From: CAYTZH01 sp964442285
GTDB taxonomy: Bacteria; Myxococcota_A; UBA9160; JAFDET01
Direction: 5' to 3'
NCBI GenBank assembly: GCA_964442285.1
Contig: CAYTZH010000017.1
Location: 1-64,000, forward strand
Length of the DNA: 64,000 bases
Shown: one piece after another, positions 58,471-64,000 of the stretch
How the letters are laid out: every line of letters begins with the position of its first letter
Position numbering within the stretch: position 1 is the stretch's first letter
The notes under the pieces: model-generated
The model's input: only the letters and a program-made list of their open reading frames with translations
Databases searched by the model: none
Told to the model about the DNA's origin: nothing
Program-made: the position numbers and the translations under genes

Positions 58471-59883
58471 ATGACCGCGGTCCGGACCCGCTTCGCGCCG
58501 AGCCCGACGGGGTTTCTCCACATCGGAGGCGCCCGCACCGCCCTGTTCAACTGGGCCTTCGCCCGGCGCCAGGGCGGCGTCCTCGTGCTCCGCGTCGAGG
58601 ACACCGACCGCGAGCGCTCCACCCGCGAGTCCGAGGAGGCCGTGCTGGACGGCCTCGGCTGGCTGGGCCTGGACTGGGACGAGGGCCCCCTGCGTCAGAG
58701 CGAGCGGGCGGAGCGACACGCGGAGGTCGTGGAGAAGCTCGTCGCCGAGGGCGGCGCCTACCGCTGCCGCTGCACCCGGGAGGAGCTCGAGGAGCGCCGC
58801 CAGGCCACGCTCGCGGCGGGTCGCAAGTGGACCTACGACGGGCGCTGCCGGGACGCGGGCCACGGCCCCGACGCCGGGCCCCACACGGTGCGGCTGCGGG
58901 TCGATGCCGGGAGCCTGCTGCGCTGGGACGACGCCGTGTTCGGGGCGAGCGGCCAGGACGCCCGCGAGATCGGCGACATGATCATCCGCCGCAGCGACGG
59001 CCACCCGCTCTACCACCTGGCCGTGGTCGTGGACGACCTCGACATGGGGATCACCCACGTGATCCGCGGGGCCGACCACCTGAACAACACCCCGTTCCAG
59101 CTCGCGGTCTACCGCGCCCTCGGAGCGGAGCCGCCACGCTTCGCCCACGTGCCCCTGATCGTGGGGGCGGGCGGGAAGAAGCTCTCGAAGCGCCTCGACG
59201 AAGTGTCGGTGCAGCAGTTCCGGGCCCGGGGCTACCTGCCGGAGGCCATGCGCAACTGGCTGATCCGGATCGGCTGGTCCCACGGCGATCAGGAGGTCTT
59301 CTCCCGGGCGGAGACCTGCGCGCTCTTCTCCCTGGAGGGCGTGCACCGCGCCAGCGCCCAGGCCGACACCGCGAAGCTCGACTGGCTGAACCAGCACTAC
59401 ATCAAGAGTCTGTCGGTGGCGGACCTGGCGACCGCGGCGGCGCCATTCCTGCAGGAGGTGGCCGGTCGACCCGTGGCGACCACGCCCGCCCTGGAGAAGC
59501 TGCTCGACCTGCTGCGCGAGCGCAGCAAGACCCTGCGGGAGATGGCCGAACGGGCCGCCTTCGCCCTGCACGACGACGTCGCCTACGACGAGAAGGCGGC
59601 GCGCAAGCACCTCAGGAAGGAAATCGGCCCGGTGCTGCGCGACCTCCACGATCGCCTCGCCGCGCTCGAGCCCTGGACGGCCGGATCGCTGGAGCCCGTC
59701 TTCGAGTCCGTGCTCGCGGACCACGGGGACCTCAAGATGGGCAAGCTCGCCCAGCCGGTGCGGGTGGCCGTGACCGGGACCGCCGCCTCGCCGGGCATCT
59801 TCGAGACCCTCGAGGTGCTGGGTCGGGCCCGGACCCTGGGCCGCCTGACCGAGGCGCTGCACTGGATCCGCCACGAGGGCTGA
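58471..59883 (+). CDS. gltX: Glutamyl-tRNA synthetase
   Basis: A 470-residue class I synthetase. HIGH-like FLHIGGART near residue 17, the zinc site (CRC and CRDAGH at about 100-130), the YHLAVVVDDLDMGITHVIRG domain and the KLSKR motif are present. The C-terminal anticodon-binding domain is complete. ATG at 58471 is used, with an in-frame TTG nine bases earlier. Five bases after its stop lies the tRNA-Gln gene on the other strand. If the cell lacks GlnRS, this enzyme would also charge tRNA-Gln with Glu for GatCAB, but that is inference. Confidence 0.96.
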   Translation: MTAVRTRFAPSPTGFLHIGGARTALFNWAFARRQGGVLVLRVEDTDRERSTRESEEAVLDGLGWLGLDWDEGPLRQSERAERHAEVVEKLVAEGGAYRCRCTREELEERRQATLAAGRKWTYDGRCRDAGHGPDAGPHTVRLRVDAGSLLRWDDAVFGASGQDAREIGDMIIRRSDGHPLYHLAVVVDDLDMGITHVIRGADHLNNTPFQLAVYRALGAEPPRFAHVPLIVGAGGKKLSKRLDEVSVQQFRARGYLPEAMRNWLIRIGWSHGDQEVFSRAETCALFSLEGVHRASAQADTAKLDWLNQHYIKSLSVADLATAAAPFLQEVAGRPVATTPALEKLLDLLRERSKTLREMAERAAFALHDDVAYDEKAARKHLRKEIGPVLRDLHDRLAALEPWTAGSLEPVFESVLADHGDLKMGKLAQPVRVAVTGTAASPGIFETLEVLGRARTLGRLTEALHWIRHEG

Positions 59884-59888
59884 GGCGG

Positions 59889-59962
59889 TGGATCCCCGGG
59901 GAGGATTCGAACCTCCATTGGCGGAGCCAGAATCCGCAGTCCTGCCATTAGACGACCGGGGA
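59889..59962 (-). tRNA. tRNA-Gln (CUG anticodon)
   Basis: A 74-nt cloverleaf including an encoded CCA. Acceptor TCCCCGG pairs with CCGGGGA; D stem GTCT/GGAC; anticodon stem GCGGA/TCCGC with loop TTCTGGC, giving anticodon CTG; T stem GGAGG/CCTCC with loop TTCGAAT. The first pair is U1-A72, a tRNA-Gln feature, including recognition by GatCAB. The discriminator base is U, which is unusual. It lies tail to tail with gltX, five bases apart. Confidence 0.93.
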
Positions 59963-60027
59963 CCAGGTCAACGGAGAGTTAGCCAAGGCGCCTGCCCGGC
60001 TCAAGCGGCCCCCCTGGTCCGGCGGGA

Positions 60028-60089
60028 GCGGGGGGGCCGCCCCCCGCCCGGCGGGCCGGGCCCGACTCAAGAACCGGGCCCCCGGCCCG
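60028..60089 (+). terminator. Two strong G+C hairpins between gltX/tRNA-Gln and the first TMTC-like gene
   Basis: First hairpin: GCGGGGGG (60028-60035), loop GCCG, CCCCCCGC (60040-60047). Second: CGGGCCGGGCCCG (60052-60064) pairs with CGGGCCCCCGGCCCG (60075-60089), loop of ten bases, two bulged C. Both lie downstream of gltX on the plus strand, but neither is followed by a T run, so termination is not certain; they could also be leader structures of the next gene. Confidence 0.35.
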
Positions 60090-60136
60090 ATGAACGCGGG
60101 AGGGCCGGCGGCGGATCCGGCCTCCGGGGGGACCGG

Positions 60137-62098
60137 ATGACCATGGGGGCAGCTGCACCGGCAGCCCGGGCACCGCGGGCGGGCGTGCTCCTGGCGCTGG
60201 CCCTGGTGGTGGTGGCGGCCACCCACGCCGGCTCGCTCCGGGTGCCCTTCGTCTGGGACGACCACTACCTGATTCCCCAGAACCCGGTGGTCACCGATCC
60301 GCTTCCCGTGAGCGAGTACTTCACGCGGATGTTCTGGGCCAACCCGGACCAGGGCGAGTCCCGCACCTTCTACCGGCCGCTCACGACCCTCTCCTACGTG
60401 CTCGACTACCGGCTCTGGGGCGAGGAGCCCGCCGGCTACCACCTCACCAACCTGCTCGCCCACCTGATCTGCTGCGCCCTGGTGTTCGCCCTGGCCCGGC
60501 GGGCCGGGGCGCCCCCCGGCGCCGCGGCGCTGGCCGCGACGCTGTTCGGCGTCGCGCCGCGACTCACCGAATCGGTCACCTGGATCAGCGGCCGCACCGA
60601 CCTGCTCGGAGGCATGGGCGCGCTCGCCGCCCTGTGCCTGCACAGCCCGGAGCCGGGCCAGACGGGGCGACGGATCGCCGCCGCCCTGTGCGTCTTCGCC
60701 GGCCTCCTCTGCAAGGAGGTCGCGCTGGCGGGAGCCGCCGGGGCGGTGACCCTGGAGATCGCGGCGGCGCGGTCCGCCGGCCTGGGCCTGGGCGCGCTGC
60801 GCCGGCGCCTGCTGCATCTGGTGCCCCTCGCCGTCGCCGGCGTCGCCTACGCGGGCCTCCGGCTGCTCGCCTGGTCGAATCGCTGGCTCAAGGACGCCTC
60901 GGGCGAGGATCTCTACAGCCTGCCCGAACGCGGCCTGCTGTTGCTCCAGGCGCTGGGCGTCTACGCGCTGATGGTCCTGGATCCCCTGCGCCCCCGGCTG
61001 CAGATCGGCACCCTCGGCGTTCTCGCGGCCTGGCAGATCGCCCTGGGGTGCGCCGTCCTGATCGGGATGCTGGCGCTGGCGGCGGTGGGCTGGCGACGCC
61101 GGGGACCGCCGCTGCTGCTGGGGGTCCTGGCCATGGCGGGCCTGGCCCTGGCGCTGGTGCTCCACCTGATCCCGCTGCCCGTCAACGTCGTCGCCGCCGA
61201 CCGTTTCCTCTACGTGCCCCTGGCGGGTCTGGCCGTGGCCGCCGCCGCCGCCGCCGGACGTCTGCCCCGTCGGCGATCGCCTCTCGCCCTGGCCGCCGCC
61301 GGAATCGCGACCGTCGCCTTCTGCGCCGCTACGGTGTCGCGGACCCGGGTCTGGAGCGACGAGCTCCGGCTCTGGCAGGTGGCCGTCGAGAACCGCCCGG
61401 CCTACAACGGTCTCCCCCTGGGTCTCCTGGGAGAGGTGCTCCATCGCCGCGGCCACTGCGAGCAGGCGCTGCCCCTGTTCGACGAGAGCCGCGAGATCTT
61501 CCTCGCCTACGCCCGTCATCGCGGCATCGAGACCGAGGCGGCGGATCTCCTGGTGAACACGGCCGTGTGCCACCTGGAGCTCGGTCGCAAGGAGGTGGCG
61601 CTGGGAATCCTGGAGCAGGTGGCGCGAGCGCGTCCGGAGCTGCCCATCGTCCACTTCAACCTGGGCGTCGTCCACGCCCGCCTGCTGCACTTCGAGCGGG
61701 CCGCGCAGGCCCTCGACCAGGCCGTCGTCCTGTACCCCGCGTATCCCCAGGTCCACGTCCTGCGGCCGCAGCTGGAGCGGGCCCGGGCCCTCTGGGAGAC
61801 GCTGCCGCCGCCCTCGGCGGACGAGCCCTCCGCGGTGAAGGCAGGGCGCGCGACGGCGAAGGCCCTGGTGGGGGACCTCCCGGGCGCGGGCGCGCTCTGG
61901 GAGGCCGTGGTGGCCGATCCCGCCGCCGACGGCGAGCTGCTGCGCCGGGCCGCCCTGTTCCTGGCGGTCCGCGGCGACCTCGACGCCGGCCAGCGCGCGG
62001 TGCAGCGGCTCCGCGAGGTGCCGGGCCAGGCCGACCAGGCGATCCAGCTCGAGCGGGCCCTGAGCGCCCGGCGGAACGCGCCCCGCACCTCCTCCTGA
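60137..62098 (+). CDS. TMTC-like membrane protein: GT-C type multi-span part plus C-terminal TPR
   Basis: A 653-residue protein. About eleven hydrophobic helices fill residues 15-410. The first large loop holds VWDDHYLIPQNP and a FYRPLTTLSYVLDY segment, and WISGRTDLL follows, the features of TMTC/POMT-related GT-C proteins; the WDD aspartates may be catalytic. C-terminal residues about 440-560 contain TPR units (NTAVCHLELGRKEVALGILE, HFNLGVVHARLLHFERAAQA). It may transfer a sugar from a lipid carrier to protein or another acceptor outside the membrane; not shown. ATG at 60137 with GGGGGACC nearby. A close relative follows on the same strand. Confidence 0.8.
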   Translation: MTMGAAAPAARAPRAGVLLALALVVVAATHAGSLRVPFVWDDHYLIPQNPVVTDPLPVSEYFTRMFWANPDQGESRTFYRPLTTLSYVLDYRLWGEEPAGYHLTNLLAHLICCALVFALARRAGAPPGAAALAATLFGVAPRLTESVTWISGRTDLLGGMGALAALCLHSPEPGQTGRRIAAALCVFAGLLCKEVALAGAAGAVTLEIAAARSAGLGLGALRRRLLHLVPLAVAGVAYAGLRLLAWSNRWLKDASGEDLYSLPERGLLLLQALGVYALMVLDPLRPRLQIGTLGVLAAWQIALGCAVLIGMLALAAVGWRRRGPPLLLGVLAMAGLALALVLHLIPLPVNVVAADRFLYVPLAGLAVAAAAAAGRLPRRRSPLALAAAGIATVAFCAATVSRTRVWSDELRLWQVAVENRPAYNGLPLGLLGEVLHRRGHCEQALPLFDESREIFLAYARHRGIETEAADLLVNTAVCHLELGRKEVALGILEQVARARPELPIVHFNLGVVHARLLHFERAAQALDQAVVLYPAYPQVHVLRPQLERARALWETLPPPSADEPSAVKAGRATAKALVGDLPGAGALWEAVVADPAADGELLRRAALFLAVRGDLDAGQRAVQRLREVPGQADQAIQLERALSARRNAPRTSS

Positions 62099-62105
62099 CC
62101 CCGGA

Positions 62106-62155
62106 GCCGGGCGGTTGGGCCCCTCGCCGACAGGCAACGAGCCCTCAAGCCCGGC
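62106..62155 (+). other. Imperfect hairpin between the two TMTC-like genes
   Basis: GCCGGGC (62106-62112) pairs with GCCCGGC (62149-62155), and inner segments TGGGC/GCCCTCA and CTCG/CGAG can extend the stem. It fills most of the 81-base gap and ends about 25 bases before the second gene. No T run follows. It could modulate read-through between the paralogues. Confidence 0.3.
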
Positions 62156-62179
62156 GGAATCCCACCCGAAGGAGCAGGC

Positions 62180-64000
62180 ATGAACGCGCGCGCCGAGGAG
62201 GCCCGGACCCGGCCCCGCCCCACGCTGCTGCTCGCGGTCGCGTTGGCCGTGGTGGCGCTGTCCTACGCCAGTGCGCTCCAGGGGGAGTTCGTCTGGGACG
62301 ACCATCCCCTGATCGACGAGCAGCCCGCGGTCGTCGAGCCGCTGCCCCTGCACCGCTACTTCACCCGGATGTTCTGGTCCTCGCCGGAGTACCCGATGAG
62401 CCGGGCGTTCTACCGGCCCCTGGTCGTCCTGAGCTACCGGGCCGAGTACGCGCTCTGGGGGCCCGAGCCGCTCCCCTTCCACGTCACGAATCTCGCCGTC
62501 CACCTGCTGGCCTGCGCCCTGGTCTTCGGGCTGGCCCGTCGGGGCGGCGCGCCCGCCGAGGCCGCGGCGGCCGCCGCCCTCCTGTTCGGCACCTTCCCCC
62601 GGCTCACCGAGTCGGTGGCGTGGATCAGCGGCCGCACCGACCTGCTGGCGGGCGTTGGCGCCCTGGCGGCCTGGCAGCTCCACGACGTCGCGCCGGCGCG
62701 GACCCGGCGGCGGGTGGCCGCGGCCGCGCTCCTGCTGCTGGCGCTCCTGTGCAAGGAGGTGGCGATCGCGGGACTGTGTGCCATCGCCGCGATGGAGCTG
62801 TGTGCCTGGCGCCGGGAGGGCGACCTGCGCCGGCGGCTCGCGCACCTGGCGCCCTACGCGGTCGCGGTGACGATCTACGCAGGCCTGCGGGTGCTGGCCT
62901 TCGCGTCGAGCCCCGGCGACGTCCCGAAGGGCGATTCCTTCCCCCTCGCCTGGCGTCCGGCGATGGCCCTCGACGCCCTGGGGCGCTATGCCGCCATGTT
63001 CCTGGACCCGCTGCGACCGCGGCTCCAGATCGGGGTCGCCGGCGCCACCGACGCGCCGTTCGTCGCCCTCGGCGTCCTCGCGGCCGCGGGTCTCCTGGCG
63101 CTCGGGCTGCAGCTGCTGCGACGCCGCTCGACGCCGCCCGAGATGCTCGCGGCCTACGTGCTCGGCGGCCTGGCCATCGCGCCGGTGCTGCACCTGATCA
63201 CGCTGCCCGTGAACGTAGTGGCCGCCGACCGCTTCCTCTACGTACCGGCGGCAGGCCTCGCCATCGGCCTCGCCATCGCGAGCCGCCGCCTGCGGCCGAG
63301 CGCCGGGCGTGCGGCCCTCGCCGCCTGCGTCGCCGCCGGGGTCGCCTTCGGCGTCGCCACCGCAGCGCGGGTGCCCGTCTGGCACGACGACCTGACCCTC
63401 TGGCGCACGGCCGCGTCCCGCGCCCACCCCTGGAACGCCCTGCCCCACGCCGGTCTCGGGGGCACCCTGCTCGAGGACGACCGCCACGCGGAGGCCCTGG
63501 ACGCGCTGCAGGAGGCCATGCGGCGCGAGCAGGCCTACCGGGAGAACGTGCGCAGTGGCCCCGAGAGCGAGTCGACCCTCGGCAACGCGGCCCTGGCCCT
63601 GGCGCGCATGGGACGCGTGGACGAGGCCGTGCCGATCCTCCGCTACCTGGCGCGCCGCAACCCCAAGGCGCCCCTGAACCGCTACAACCTGGCCATGGTC
63701 GAGGCGCAGCTCCTCCAGTTCGACGCTGCCGAGCACCACCTGCAGGCGGCGCTCGCGCTGTATCCGGGCTATCCGCGCGCCACCCGCTACCTCGCCGACC
63801 TGCGGAAGGCGCGGGCCGCCTGGGAGGCCCTCCCCGAGCCCCGGATCGACGAGTCCGTGTCCCTGAGCGCCGAGCGCGCCGCGATCTTCGTGCTGCTCGG
63901 CCACGTCAAGGCCGCCGAGAGCCTCTGGCAGCGAGTGGCGCAGTCGACGGAATCGGACCCCGACGACCTCCGACGCGCCACCGTCTTCCTCGTGCTCGAG
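62180..64000 (+). CDS. Second TMTC-like membrane protein with TPR (truncated by the window end)
   Basis: At least 607 residues; the 3' end lies beyond the window. The layout matches the first copy: EFVWDDHPLIDEQP, FYRPLVVLSYRAEY, WISGRTDLLAG, VVAADRFLYVP, and C-terminal TPR-like parts (STLGNAALALARMGRVDEAV, YNLAMVEAQLLQFDAAEHHL). Start ATG at 62180 has an excellent AAGGAGCAGGC site. The two copies clearly share an origin but differ at many positions, so the duplication is old. Confidence 0.8.
   Translation, partial: MNARAEEARTRPRPTLLLAVALAVVALSYASALQGEFVWDDHPLIDEQPAVVEPLPLHRYFTRMFWSSPEYPMSRAFYRPLVVLSYRAEYALWGPEPLPFHVTNLAVHLLACALVFGLARRGGAPAEAAAAAALLFGTFPRLTESVAWISGRTDLLAGVGALAAWQLHDVAPARTRRRVAAAALLLLALLCKEVAIAGLCAIAAMELCAWRREGDLRRRLAHLAPYAVAVTIYAGLRVLAFASSPGDVPKGDSFPLAWRPAMALDALGRYAAMFLDPLRPRLQIGVAGATDAPFVALGVLAAAGLLALGLQLLRRRSTPPEMLAAYVLGGLAIAPVLHLITLPVNVVAADRFLYVPAAGLAIGLAIASRRLRPSAGRAALAACVAAGVAFGVATAARVPVWHDDLTLWRTAASRAHPWNALPHAGLGGTLLEDDRHAEALDALQEAMRREQAYRENVRSGPESESTLGNAALALARMGRVDEAVPILRYLARRNPKAPLNRYNLAMVEAQLLQFDAAEHHLQAALALYPGYPRATRYLADLRKARAAWEALPEPRIDESVSLSAERAAIFVLLGHVKAAESLWQRVAQSTESDPDDLRRATVFLVLE

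Noticed and set aside
59948..63904. 1318-residue minus-strand ORF
   Set aside because: Antisense to both TMTC-like genes, which have ribosome sites, membrane helices and conserved motifs.

Overview
The window is a G+C-rich bacterial chromosome segment (by eye around 70% or more). It is gene-dense, with most genes on the minus strand joined by ATGA, GTGA or TTGA overlaps. The gene content is that of a Gram-negative bacterium with heptose/Kdo lipopolysaccharide. Gene order and families (relA-gmk-remA-yicC, phoH-ybeY-lnt, BamA with an N-terminal FlgO/TolB-like domain, LpxI plus a Gfo/Idh oxidoreductase in the lpx operon, DUF4388 proteins, a large Che cluster) point to the former Deltaproteobacteria (Myxococcota, Desulfobacterota or Binatota-like). 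The lineage is an inference. No mobile element, rRNA operon or CRISPR array is visible. No stretch longer than 300 bases lacks a gene; the largest gaps are 27959-28239 and 31140-31344.

Layout. (1) 1-8621: relA/spoT (cut by the window edge), gmk, remA, yicC, heptose kinase, a sugar epimerase, a family-2 glycosyltransferase and two ADP-heptose transferases, with a Kdo-kinase-like gene on the plus strand. (2) 8687-20317: the outer-membrane module, listed along increasing coordinates: lipid A acyltransferase, lpxK, waaA, lpxB, oxidoreductase, lpxI, lpxA, skp, bamA, then lolD. (3) 20310-27958: lolC, lysS, prfB (with its programmed frameshift), lnt, ybeY, phoH. (4) 28240-31139: a DUF4388 protein and a TPR/zinc-ribbon membrane protein. 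(5) 31345-33162: rpsT, facing holA and lptE. (6) 33205-50114: a thirteen-gene chemosensory cluster with two receptors of the same unusual design, two CheY, two CheW, CheA, CheB, CheR, a GAF/coiled-coil protein, a HEAT-repeat protein, a zinc-ribbon/receiver protein and a DUF4388 protein. (7) 50209-58358: a housekeeping run of yceD, rpmF, fabD, acpP, fabF, an rpiB-glyA fusion, nrdR, ribD, ribH, nusB and an orphan M17 N-terminal domain. (8) 58471-64000: gltX, a tail-to-tail tRNA-Gln, and two tandem TMTC-like membrane proteins, the second cut by the window edge.

The LPS genes form a nearly complete supply chain: acyl carrier protein and LpxA start lipid A, LpxI and LpxB build the disaccharide, LpxK phosphorylates it, WaaA adds Kdo, an LpxL-type enzyme acylates it, and WaaC/WaaF-like enzymes add heptose. 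Skp, BamA, LptE, Lnt and LolCD handle export of outer-membrane proteins, LPS and lipoproteins. Several genes usual in these operons are missing locally: rpoZ, lpxD/fabZ, plsX/fabH/fabG and ribE/ribBA.

The points most worth a second look are the single-polypeptide RpiB-SHMT fusion; the chemosensory cluster with its HEAT, zinc-ribbon and DUF4388 partners, twin receptors with a shared FAWRR-type periplasmic segment and a sigma-28-like promoter; a LolC with an extra seven-helix N-terminal half; a BamA with six POTRA-like units and an acidic cysteine-containing loop; a phoH without a normal start codon; and short tandem duplications sitting exactly on stop codons at two gene junctions.
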